From an uncultured Oscillospiraceae bacterium (GTDB lineage Bacteria > Bacillota > Clostridia > Oscillospirales > Oscillospiraceae): 6,896 bases of DNA. The position numbers and the translations under genes were made by a program. The notes under the pieces are model-generated. The model was given only the letters and a program-made list of their open reading frames with translations. It made no database searches and was not told where the DNA came from. Positions 1-6,026 of this stretch are shown in pieces. Location: the NCBI GenBank assembly GCA_910587255.1, contig CAJUKT010000100.1, positions 1 through 6,896 of the forward strand. Direction: 5' to 3'. Within the stretch, counting starts at the first letter, position 1; every line of letters starts with the position of its first letter.

Positions 1-653
1 ATGCTTGCCCCACCTAAAAGGGTGGGCTTCCGCCCCAACAGGGCGTTTCTGCGTTGCCCTCACCCAGTGCTCCACTGTACTTTTTTGCGCACATCGCGCC
101 TACCCGCACTGCGGGCAGATGTGACCAAAATTTATCCCGCTTTTGTCCTTCGCCCTTGAATCTGACTTCTGGGCTGTCCTTGAAGTTTCAGCGGTAGAAC
201 CATTCCCCGCGACAGCGGCTCACAAAGACCCCAACACCGCGTTTTAACCTTTTGGGGGTGTACGGATGCCACCTGGCCCGGAGGAGGGGCACACAAGCCC
301 TCACAAGCGCTGACACCGGGCTTTGCGGTTTTGGACTGTGGTGCCTCATACAGACGGACGGTCATTGGCAAAGAATAGTCCGGTAAAAATCTGCTACCTT
401 GTTTCAGATTTTCTGAACCTTTTGGGCATTCTCAGCTTGCCGCAGAGGATTCTTCTATGATTACGGTGTAGTAGATTTTTCACGGTCAGCTTTTCCAAAA
501 TCAGATTTTTCACTTACCTTTGTCACGACTGGGAACTATCCTTTCTTTATTCTCCTGCGTTTTGTTCCATTACCCCGCCGCCTGACGTAGAGCGGCCCCT
601 GCGTGAGTCGGTGGGTGGAAATGCTCTGCCATGTCACTTTTTGCCCAACGCTC
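1..653. other. Stretch without a convincing gene
   Basis: No reading frame here has both a start with a Shine-Dalgarno sequence and recognisable protein content. The longest candidate is on the minus strand (132-365 from its ATG, 77 codons). It is rich in Pro, Cys, Arg and Lys, has no ribosome-binding site and shows no domain I know. I have the impression that this stretch recurs in mobile DNA of gut Firmicutes, but I cannot verify that. Two small hairpins lie at the left edge: 9-14 with 21-26 (CCCACC/GGTGGG), and 31-35 with 41-45 (CGCCC/GGGCG) followed by GTTTCT. They could be the weak terminator of a gene to the left. The 11-mer AGATTTTTCAC occurs twice, at 473 and 503. Confidence 0.5.
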
Positions 654-682
654 TTGAGCAAACCTCATGAAACGGATAAAAT
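654..682 (+). promoter_or_regulatory. Candidate sigma-A-type promoter of the sigma factor/ABC unit
   Basis: TTGAGC (654-659) and TAAAAT (677-682) are separated by exactly 17 bases, a good match to a housekeeping -35/-10 pair. It lies about 85 bases before the chosen start of the sigma factor gene and is the only good pair I found upstream of it. I saw no clear ECF-style promoter, so autoregulation by the encoded sigma factor is not evident. Confidence 0.5.
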
Positions 683-767
683 AAAAATCGAAAAATTTTT
701 GCCGCGCCCGCACATTTTGCCGTCCCAGCCGTTATACACAGTGAGCGCCGCGAAAGGGGGGATTTCC

Positions 768-1205
768 GTGGCCATCGACCTTGAGGACCAGTACGACAAA
801 ATCTACCGCTACTGCTACTACCGCCTGCGGGACCGGGAGCGGGCGGAGGACGTGACCCAGGAGACCTTTCTGCGGTGGTTCGCCAGCGACACCTACCGGG
901 ACCGGAACCAGCTCCTGCGCTACCTCTACACCGTGGCCCGGAATCTGTGTATCGACGAACTGCGCCGCCCGGCCAGCCAGCCTCTCCCAGAGGAGCTTCC
1001 GGGGCGGAAGCGGGACCCTTTGCTGTCCATCGCCCTGCGGGCCGAGCTGGATAGGCTGTCCCCGGAGGACCGAGAGCTGGTGCTGCTGCGGTGCGTCAAC
1101 GTGGAGCCCATGGGGGTGTTGTCCAAGCTGTACGGCCAGTCCCGGTTCGCCCTGCGGCGGAGGCTGAACGAAATTCTCAAGACGTTAAGGGACGCTTTGG
1201 AATGA
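768..1205 (+). CDS. ECF-type RNA polymerase sigma factor (sigma-70 family)
   Basis: A 145-residue sigma factor expected to direct RNA polymerase to a small set of promoters. Residues about 9-66 form sigma region 2, with the helix containing RERAEDVTQETFLRWF that binds core polymerase and the -10 element, followed by LRYLYTVARNLCIDELRR. Residues about 88-145 form region 4, with LSPEDRELVLLRCV and a helix-turn-helix at about 114-135 that contacts the -35 element. The frame is open upstream to 603, but the GTG at 768 is preceded six bases away by a long G-rich Shine-Dalgarno run (AAGGGGGG, 754-761), and homology begins just after it; GTG 741 is an in-frame alternative. It is the first gene of a tight block with a membrane protein and an ABC transporter. 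There is no recognisable anti-sigma gene, although the next membrane protein could serve that role. The family call is secure; its target genes are unknown. Confidence 0.9.
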   Translation: MAIDLEDQYDKIYRYCYYRLRDRERAEDVTQETFLRWFASDTYRDRNQLLRYLYTVARNLCIDELRRPASQPLPEELPGRKRDPLLSIALRAELDRLSPEDRELVLLRCVNVEPMGVLSKLYGQSRFALRRRLNEILKTLRDALE

Positions 1206-1219
1206 ACGGGGGGAAGCAG

Positions 1220-1930
1220 ATGGATAGAAAGCTAAAACAGGCATTGGCTGAGGCATACCGCGCCCCGGCCCCGGCGCGCAAGGCGGCATTCCTGAAACAG
1301 CACCGCCGCCGGGAGTTGGGCCGTTGGGAGCTGGCGGCGGTCCAGGCGGGATACATCCGCTGGTGGACGTGGGCGCTGTCTTTAGGGCTGTTTGGGGCCA
1401 TCCTCTGGGCGGCGGGCCGGCCCTACCACACGGGCCTGCTGTGCGCCGCCGCCCTGATCCCCTTCCTGGCCCTACTGGCGGTGGCGGAGAGCGGCCGGGC
1501 CCGGTTCTACCACATGGACGAGCTGGAGCTGGCCTGCCGGGTGCCCTGGGCCAGCGCGGCGCTGGCCCGGATGCTGGCGCTGGGGCTGTTCCACCTGGCC
1601 CTGCTGGGCGCGCTGACCCCGGCGCTGGCGGCGTGGGGCGGACTGGGGACGGCCCGGGCGGCGGGGACCTGTCTGCTCACCCCCTACCTGTGCACCGCCG
1701 CCCTGGGCATGGAGCTGACCCGGCGCTTCCGGGGCCGGGAGGGGCTGCTGGCCTGCGGCGGCGCGGCGGCACTGGTGAGCGCGATGGGCACGCTGTCGAT
1801 GTACCGCCTTCCCGCGCTGTACCAGCCGGAGGGCCTGCCCCTGTGGGGGCTGGCGCTGGCGGTATCGGCCTTTGCCGCCGGGGCGGAGATCATCATGAAT
1901 GTGAAAGGGAGGGGATCGCAATGGAGCTGA
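1220..1930 (+). CDS. Six-helix membrane protein of a sigma factor/ABC transporter locus
   Basis: A 236-residue integral membrane protein without a signal peptide. A basic N-terminal cytoplasmic part (residues 1-45, rich in Arg/Lys/Ala) precedes about six hydrophobic segments near residues 48-66, 71-89, 113-138, 147-167, 175-193 and 207-222. The cytoplasmic loop at about 96-107 (FYHMDELELACR) resembles a conserved stretch I associate with proteins sitting between a sigma factor and an ABC ATPase in Clostridia. It may be a second transporter subunit or a membrane-bound partner of the sigma factor; neither is proven. The start chosen at 1220 follows a run of six G at 1208-1213. An in-frame ATG at 1202 overlaps the sigma factor stop (ATGA) and is a real alternative. 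The 3' end overlaps the ABC ATPase start by 10 bases, suggesting translational coupling. Confidence 0.75.
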   Translation: MDRKLKQALAEAYRAPAPARKAAFLKQHRRRELGRWELAAVQAGYIRWWTWALSLGLFGAILWAAGRPYHTGLLCAAALIPFLALLAVAESGRARFYHMDELELACRVPWASAALARMLALGLFHLALLGALTPALAAWGGLGTARAAGTCLLTPYLCTAALGMELTRRFRGREGLLACGGAAALVSAMGTLSMYRLPALYQPEGLPLWGLALAVSAFAAGAEIIMNVKGRGSQWS

Positions 1931-2622
1931 CGGTGCAGGAGCTGACGAAACGGTACAAGGACAAGACGGCGGTGGACAGAGTGTCCCTGCATCTCACCGA
2001 GGGCATCAACGGCCTGCTGGGGGCCAACGGGGCGGGCAAGACCACCCTCATGCGGATGCTGTGCGGCATCCTGAAGCCCACGGCGGGGAGCGTGGCCCTG
2101 GACGGAGTGGACGTGACCAGCGAGGACTACCGGGCAGTGCTGGGCTATCTGCCCCAGGACTTCGGCTACTACCCCGACTTCACGGGGCTTGATTTTCTGC
2201 TCTATCTGGCGGCGCTGAAGGGGCTGACCCGTTCCCACGCCAAGCGGAAGGCAAACGAGCTGTTGGAGCTGGTGTCACTGGCGAACGTAGGCAAAAAGAA
2301 GATCAAGACCTACTCCGGCGGCATGAAGCAACGGCTGGGCATTGCCCAGGCCCTGCTGAACGACCCCCGGCTACTGGTGGTGGACGAGCCCACGGCGGGG
2401 TTGGACCCCAAGGAGCGGGTGAAGTTCCGCAACCTCATCGCGGGGCTGGGACAGGACACCGTGGTGCTGCTGTCCACTCACATCGTGTCCGACGTGGAGA
2501 AGATCGCGGATCATATGCTGATGATGTCCGACGGGAAGATCATCTTGAACGAGCCTTGGGACAGGGGCCGCACCGATTTAGAACAGCTCTACATGGAGGA
2601 GTTCGGAGGGGAAGCGGAATGA
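1921..2622 (+). CDS. ABC transporter ATP-binding protein
   Basis: A 233-residue cytoplasmic ATPase subunit that would power a membrane permease, of the BcrA/CcmA-like class common in peptide-antibiotic export and resistance. All motifs are present: Walker A GANGAGKT (34-41), Q-loop Q79, signature YSGGMKQR (131-138), Walker B LLVVDEP (151-157) with catalytic E156, D-loop AGLD (159-162) and switch histidine H187 in LLSTHIVSD. It ends with LEQLYMEEFGGEAE soon after the nucleotide-binding fold, so it lacks the 60-70-residue C-terminal extension of longer BcrA-type ATPases; this short form appears to be natural. The start at 1921 is fixed by GGAGGGG (1908-1914) six bases before it; the open frame upstream of 1921 is only a shadow of the membrane protein gene. 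It overlaps the next gene by four bases (ATGA). The ATPase itself looks intact, but its permease partner is broken. The substrate cannot be read from sequence. Confidence 0.93.
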   Translation: MELTVQELTKRYKDKTAVDRVSLHLTEGINGLLGANGAGKTTLMRMLCGILKPTAGSVALDGVDVTSEDYRAVLGYLPQDFGYYPDFTGLDFLLYLAALKGLTRSHAKRKANELLELVSLANVGKKKIKTYSGGMKQRLGIAQALLNDPRLLVVDEPTAGLDPKERVKFRNLIAGLGQDTVVLLSTHIVSDVEKIADHMLMMSDGKIILNEPWDRGRTDLEQLYMEEFGGEAE

Positions 2623-2966
2623 AAAGTCTGGGGATTCTGTTCGGGTACGAGATGAAAAAGCTCTGGAAGCGGCCCATGACCTGGATCGCGGTGCTGATAT
2701 TCTCGGTGGGCTTCGTGTATTACGCACCCATCCCGCTCTACCACTTCGACTTCACCTATTCCGTCACGCTGGCCGATGGCCGGACGATCAGTCGGGAGGT
2801 TACGGCGGCGGAGCAGGATCGGATTGCGATAGAAGCCCCCCGGCTGCTCAGCGGCCAAGTGATAGACGAGGCGTTTTTCCAGCGGGCGCTGGACGCGCTT
2901 TCTGGGACAGTGGATAGCACGGAGTTGGGGCAAATCACCACACCCAACAACGATTTTGTCACTTAG
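2619..2966 (+). pseudogene. ABC transporter permease, truncated N-terminal part
   Basis: The start overlaps the ATPase stop (ATGA) and has a strong Shine-Dalgarno sequence (GGAGGGG, 2605-2611). The 115 residues begin with a short cytoplasmic segment (GYEMKKLWKRPMTW) and one transmembrane helix at about 20-40, then enter what looks like the first large extracytoplasmic domain (TLADGRTISREVTAAEQDR and following). Permeases of this type have at least six helices and several hundred residues, so most of the protein is missing. The frame stops at TAG 2964-2966, at the edge of AT-rich DNA with an inverted repeat, so the stop was probably supplied by the inserted or recombined sequence. The remainder is not found in this window. 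The product is unlikely to form a working channel. Confidence 0.75.
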
Positions 2967-2967
2967 A

Positions 2968-3012
2968 AAAGCTACATTTTAGCCTTGTGCAGCAAAGTTA
3001 AAATGTAGCTTT
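2968..3012 (-). terminator. Perfect 14-bp inverted repeat, possible minus-strand terminator
   Basis: AAAGCTACATTTTA (2968-2981) is perfectly complementary to 2999-3012, with a 17-base loop. Read on the minus strand, the stem is followed by TTTTCT, as in an intrinsic terminator, and it lies just after the stop of the minus-strand relic ending at 3039. The stem is AT-rich, so it may instead be the end of a small mobile element. It starts one base after the stop of the truncated permease and so marks the junction of old and new DNA. Confidence 0.4.
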
Positions 3013-3038
3013 CAACTTGGCTTACCACTATGAAACTA

Positions 3039-3158
3039 CTATTTCTGAAGCTCGTTGCGGCGCAGGGGTTTCTTGAGTTTCGCCTGTCCTCGTTCCTGAT
3101 CCTGCTCCCTCTGCATATTAAACAAGGATGTCCAATCTTTTTCTAAATCCAGACAGTC
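3039..3158 (-). pseudogene. C-terminal relic of an unrecognised charged protein
   Basis: On the minus strand a frame of 39 codons runs from just after a TGA (3159-3161) to two consecutive TAG codons (the first at 3039-3041). The peptide is strongly protein-like, highly charged and probably helical: LDLEKDWTSLF, then MQREQDQERGQAKLKKPLRR, ending NELQK. No start codon with a ribosome-binding site sits at its beginning (an internal ATG is at 3114-3116), so I read it as the tail of a longer gene whose 5' part is lost. I do not recognise the family. The style recalls the tails of relaxases or other mobile-element proteins, but that is only an impression. Confidence 0.35.
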
Positions 3159-3290
3159 TCATGATAATGCTACTATGGGGTTTGGGAGTCAAAAGTAAGT
3201 GCTGGTTGATTCAAATGAGGGGGTTCAAAACTGGTAATTCCCACATTTTTGCCTCAGAGTTTCTGGTTTTTGGACACAAGCTGTCCAAGT

Positions 3291-3566
3291 TCACAGTTGC
3301 GGTGCAATAAGAAAAACACTTGAAAGGTTAATGAAAGGATGCTCTAATCCTGGGTTGTTAAGATTATTCAAGTAGGCATTTGTGATTTTTGCGTTTCCAG
3401 TTGCACGTCCACCCAATGCCCAACATTCGGCCAGCAATTTGGGGACTGCGGCTTGATGGATACAACCGTCAACCCCACTGCCGCCCAAAAGGGACGGTTT
3501 TGCAGCATTGATAATTGCATCAACTTTCATTTTGATAATATCGCCTTGAAGCATGATTAGCGGCAT
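3291..3566 (-). pseudogene. Macro-domain (ADP-ribose-binding/hydrolase) protein, 3'-truncated
   Basis: Macro domains of the YmdB/MacroD type bind ADP-ribose and hydrolyse O-acetyl-ADP-ribose or protein ADP-ribosylation. Residues 8-65 match the N-terminal half: GDIIKMKVDAIINAA (8-22), SLLGGSGVDGCIH (25-37), then AECWALGG and TGNAKITNAY. After residue 65 the expected segment with VIHTVGP is absent and unrelated sequence runs to a stop at residue 92. The usual length is 150-180 residues. The substrate-contacting Asn of the NAAN motif (N25 in E. coli YmdB) is Lys here, the glycine loop is GGSG, and the usual HRAAGP is HQAAVP; the Asp equivalent to YmdB D35 is kept (D33). The start is set by GGAGG (3576-3580), nine bases upstream of ATG 3564-3566. 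Truncation plus loss of a key residue argue for a dead gene. Confidence 0.75.
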
Positions 3567-3651
3567 TACAGTTTTCCTCCGTTTTTTAATTGCAGCCACA
3601 AGCTATTGATTTTCTCAACCCGAATATAGATAAAGCTTGTTTGATATTAAA

Positions 3652-3768
3652 TCATGTGGTTATGATGCGTTCCGGTTCGATACGCTGGAGCATTTCCCGG
3701 TAGCCCTTCAAGAAAAAATCTTTTTGACCCGCATGATTCCCATGAGTGCTTACCATGTAGGTAGATGG
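3652..3768 (-). pseudogene. Short DUF4417-like gene fragment
   Basis: The minus-strand peptide STYMVSTHGNHAGQKDFF followed by LKGYREMLQRIEPERII resembles the C-terminal half of DUF4417 proteins, which are hypothetical proteins of unknown function common on mobile elements and phages of Firmicutes. Family members continue with a segment like CYNTPFPEM, which is missing: after ERII the frame reads two Thr codons and stops. Upstream of residue Pro at 3768 the frame runs into the antisense of the transposase fragment, so the piece is cut at both ends. About 38 codons remain out of a gene of roughly 200 or more. The family assignment is from memory of the motif. Confidence 0.5.
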
Positions 3769-3769
3769 A

Positions 3770-4093
3770 GCATATGCACAGATCACAGACTGCTTTCCAA
3801 AACAGCGGAGACCAGCAAAAATTAACAACCTGGACGTATTAAACGCAATGCTGTACATCGTAGAGAATGGGTGCAAATGGAGGAGTCTGCCTAAAGAATA
3901 TAGAGATTGGCACGTAATTTATGTCCGGGTGAATCGCTGGACAAAAAGAGGTGTGCTGCAATCAGCCTTTCTGCGTTTGCAGCAGTTTAGCATCATCCAG
4001 GTCCAAGTAAACGTGGTAACCTTGGATTCCGCCTGTATCAAAGCTCATCCCGACGAAATAGGCACTGGCGTTGTCCGCAGGGAACTGCGGTAA
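3770..4093 (+). pseudogene. IS5-type transposase, N-terminal fragment
   Basis: The reading frame gives ITDCFPKQRRPAKINNL, then NAMLYIVENGCKWRSLPKEY, DWHVIYVRVNRWTKRGVLQ and VTLDSACIKAHPD. This is the N-terminal helix-turn-helix region (DUF4096-like) and the first catalytic Asp (LDS, about codon 86 of the fragment) of IS5/IS427-group DDE transposases. The family is about 250 residues or more; homology ends near HPDEIGTG, and the second Asp and the Glu are missing. A first in-frame Met is at 3848, but similarity extends upstream of it to about 3773, and the natural start codon is lost. No terminal inverted repeat pair was found around it. It directly abuts the DUF4417-like piece in opposite orientation and cannot move on its own. 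Confidence 0.8.
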
Positions 4094-4134
4094 CGCCCCG
4101 GAAGGCCGTGCCCTTTTCAGTTTGGCCCAACTGA
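4067..4134. repeat. Two adjacent hairpins beside the IS remnant
   Basis: First structure, 4067-4097: GGCGTT pairs with AACGCC and, inside it, CCGCAG (4075-4080) pairs with CTGCGG (4085-4090), closed by a GGAA tetraloop. That is 12 pairs with one small internal loop. Second structure, 4117-4134: TCAGTTTGGCCCAACTGA is an 18-base palindrome with two mismatched positions. Both lie just past the point where transposase homology ends. They may be remnants of a mobile element end or a REP-like intergenic repeat; no function is assigned. Confidence 0.5.
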
Positions 4135-4140
4135 CCACGT

Positions 4141-4182
4141 AGAATGGCACCGGGAAACTAATTTGTTTCCCGGTGCCATTCT
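4141..4182 (-). terminator. Perfect 18-bp hairpin after ohyA, probable terminator
   Basis: The bases at 4141-4158 (beginning AGAATGGCACC) are perfectly complementary to 4165-4182, with a six-base loop. It begins 18 bases past the stop codon of the oleate hydratase gene, where a terminator is expected. There is no T-run after the stem on either strand, so it is not a textbook intrinsic terminator. It may work with Rho, protect the 3' end of the mRNA, or be part of the neighbouring hairpin cluster. Confidence 0.5.
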
Positions 4183-4200
4183 CGTCTGCCTGCTGGTGGT

Positions 4201-5976
4201 TTAGAGCACATGATATTCCCTCAGCAGCTTTTCAATGTCGGTTCCCTCGATCTTGCCCAGCAGCTTTTTGACCGCCATTCTCTCCTTGAGGCCCAGCTCC
4301 ATCGCAGTGAGGGGCTTGCCGTCCCGGAGCATGATGGTGGCGTCCAGCAGGTCCCGCACATCATAGGTGCTGCCCCAAACCTCGGGCACCCCCCGGTCCA
4401 CGTCCAGCAGGGTGTACACCGCCTCCATGCCGGTGCGCATGGAGTACTCGGTGGTGAAGATGGTGTCCCGGGCGGTCTCGGCAAACTGACCCAGGAAGGC
4501 GAAGTTCACCGCGCCCTCTGGCACCACACGGGGCCGGTCGGTGTCGTTGCGGGGCATAAAGAAGGCGTCGATATAGGGCATCATCACAGGCACCGTGTTG
4601 GCGGAGTGCTCGGCCAGCTCCTCAATGCTCTCCTCAGGCACGCCCAGGTGGTACAGCCACTCCATGCAGATCTCCTTGCCGGTACACTCCCTCATAGGCT
4701 TCTTGATATAGTCGCCGGGCTTATCGGTGAACAGGGAATACACCCACACCAGGCAGTGATCCCGGGGCTGCTCCCGGAACTGGGGCTGGCGGTTGATGGT
4801 CCAGCTCATCAGCCAGGAGGAGTCCTTCACCGTCACAATGCCACCGGTGACTACCTTGCCGGTGAAGGGGTCCCGCTTGCAGATGCTGGTGATATAGGGG
4901 ATGATCCGCCCATCCAGGGTTTCCACCGTGGCGGACATCCAGTTGGTCTGCTCCGGGTCAAAGCAGAACTTGTCTGGGTTGCCAAAGGCGGGGTCCTGGG
5001 CGGCGATCTTCCGCCACATATCCCAGCCGCCGCCGGGGCGGATCTCGGTGTTGTAGGGAGCGGGGGTGTTCTGATCGCCCATGGAGGAGTTCTCCACACA
5101 GCCGCCGTTGGTGATGAACACCAGATCGTTTTCGGTGAGGTCCACCAACTCCTGGCCGCCCTCCCGTAGCAGCTCGATGCGGGTGGCCTGCTTGCGCTCC
5201 GGCTTGCAGTCGAACTCCACATTCACCACCTTGGTGTTGTAGTGGAACTGGACGCCGTGTCCCTCCAGGTACTTCACCATGGGCAGGATCATGGACTCGT
5301 ACTGGTTGTAGCGGGTGAACCGCAGGGCCTTGAAGTCGGGCAGTCCGCCGATGTGGTGGATAAACCGCTTGATATACCGCTTCATCTCCAAAGCGGAGTG
5401 CCAGTTCTCAAAGGCAAACATGGTGCGCCAGTAGAGCCAGAAGTTGGAGTTCAGCACCTCGTCGTCGAAATAATCGGTGATCCGTTTGTCGTACAGGTCC
5501 TCGTCCGGGGTGAAGAACAGCCGCATAATCTCCATGGCCGCCTTGTCGGACACGTCGAACTTGCCGTCGGTGTGGGCGTCCTGTCCCCGGTTGACGGTGG
5601 CCCGGCACAGGGAGTAGTTGGGGTCCTCCTTGTTCAGCCAGTAGTACTCGTCCAGCACGCTGACGCCCTCGGTTTCGATGGAGGGGATGGAGTGGAACAG
5701 GTCCCACATGACCTCGAAATGGTTGTCCATCTCCCGACCGCCCCGCATAACGTAGCCCACGTTCTCGAACTTCCATCCGTCGCAGGCACCGCCGGGGATG
5801 GGGTCCTTCTCGAATATGTGGATATGATCCCCCTTCATCTGGCCGTCCCGGACCAGGTAGCAGGCGGCGGTGAGGGCCGCCAGCCCGGTGCCGATGATGT
5901 AGGCCGACTTGTGATCCACGCCCTCCGGCTTTTTCGGGCGGGCAAAGGCCTCGTAGTTACCGCTGGAATAATACAT
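4201..5976 (-). CDS. ohyA: Oleate hydratase (FAD-dependent fatty acid double-bond hydratase)
   Basis: Adds water to the cis-9 double bond of free oleic and related unsaturated fatty acids to give 10-hydroxy acids (EC 4.2.1.53; formerly 'myosin cross-reactive antigen'). It acts at the inner face of the membrane and is linked to detoxification of host or dietary fatty acids. The 591 residues equal the usual length. An N-terminal Rossmann FAD motif (IGTGLAALTAA, 28-38) is followed by RGGREM with Glu82, aligned with the catalytic Glu of the S. aureus enzyme. Tyr201 in EMKRYIKRFIHH aligns with its substrate Tyr. ITNGG (288-292), SWTINRQPQF (391-400), GQFAE (496-500) and RTGMEAVY (514-521) complete the family pattern. 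I chose ATG 5974-5976 over the in-frame ATG 5983-5985: the Shine-Dalgarno AAAGGA (5985-5990) overlaps the latter and sits eight bases before the former, and family proteins begin MYYSSGNYEAFA. It has its own promoter and appears intact. Confidence 0.96.
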   Translation of the reverse strand: MYYSSGNYEAFARPKKPEGVDHKSAYIIGTGLAALTAACYLVRDGQMKGDHIHIFEKDPIPGGACDGWKFENVGYVMRGGREMDNHFEVMWDLFHSIPSIETEGVSVLDEYYWLNKEDPNYSLCRATVNRGQDAHTDGKFDVSDKAAMEIMRLFFTPDEDLYDKRITDYFDDEVLNSNFWLYWRTMFAFENWHSALEMKRYIKRFIHHIGGLPDFKALRFTRYNQYESMILPMVKYLEGHGVQFHYNTKVVNVEFDCKPERKQATRIELLREGGQELVDLTENDLVFITNGGCVENSSMGDQNTPAPYNTEIRPGGGWDMWRKIAAQDPAFGNPDKFCFDPEQTNWMSATVETLDGRIIPYITSICKRDPFTGKVVTGGIVTVKDSSWLMSWTINRQPQFREQPRDHCLVWVYSLFTDKPGDYIKKPMRECTGKEICMEWLYHLGVPEESIEELAEHSANTVPVMMPYIDAFFMPRNDTDRPRVVPEGAVNFAFLGQFAETARDTIFTTEYSMRTGMEAVYTLLDVDRGVPEVWGSTYDVRDLLDATIMLRDGKPLTAMELGLKERMAVKKLLGKIEGTDIEKLLREYHVL

Positions 5977-5993
5977 ATATGACATCCTTTCTG

Positions 5994-6010
5994 GAACCGT
6001 CTTGCGGTTC
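5994..6010. promoter_or_regulatory. Palindrome in the ohyA leader, possible operator or mRNA hairpin
   Basis: GAACCG (5994-5999) and CGGTTC (6005-6010) form a perfect 6-bp inverted repeat around five bases. It sits between the predicted transcription start (near 6020) and the ohyA Shine-Dalgarno sequence. A related but non-palindromic sequence, AAACCGCTTTGCG, lies in the promoter spacer at 6032-6044. It could bind the adjacent TetR-family protein or fold in the mRNA; both are inference. Confidence 0.35.
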
Positions 6011-6026
6011 TCTTGTTGATGGGGTT

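Larger units (their letters stand above)
2967..4140. other. Mosaic of broken gene fragments of lower GC
   Basis: Base composition drops sharply compared with both flanks. The region holds, in order, an inverted repeat, a 39-codon minus-strand relic, an unassigned AT-rich stretch (3159-3290), half a macro-domain gene, a DUF4417-like piece and the N-terminal part of an IS5-type transposase. Orientations are mixed, and each piece is cut at a point where homology simply stops. This is what repeated insertion, deletion and recombination of mobile DNA leaves behind. The event that removed the 3' part of the ABC permease probably belongs to the same history. Confidence 0.6.

Noticed and set aside
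132..371. 79-codon minus-strand frame rich in Pro, Cys and Arg
   Set aside because: No Shine-Dalgarno sequence before the TTG or ATG starts and no recognisable domain. It may be a conserved noncoding piece of mobile DNA; kept only as a note in the description of the first stretch.
603..767. 55-codon upstream extension of the sigma factor
   Set aside because: The extension covers the predicted promoter, has no family homology, and a strong ribosome-binding site precedes GTG 768.
1324..1920. In-frame upstream extension of the ABC ATPase by 199 codons
   Set aside because: It overlaps the membrane protein gene in another frame, its peptide is a Gly/Pro/Ala-rich shadow, and the Shine-Dalgarno sequence and family homology both place the start at 1921.
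3128..3310. 60-codon plus-strand frame in the AT-rich mosaic
   Set aside because: No ribosome-binding site, overlaps the minus-strand relic and the macro-domain fragment, and the peptide resembles nothing I know.
3962..4150. 62-codon minus-strand frame crossing the transposase fragment and hairpins
   Set aside because: It is the antisense of the transposase fragment joined to hairpin sequence, with no supporting start signal.
4210..5982. Two long open frames on the plus strand opposite ohyA (about 319 and 246 codons)
   Set aside because: They are antisense shadows produced by the GC-rich codon bias of ohyA. The peptides are His/Gly/Val-rich, lack domains, and have no ribosome-binding sites.
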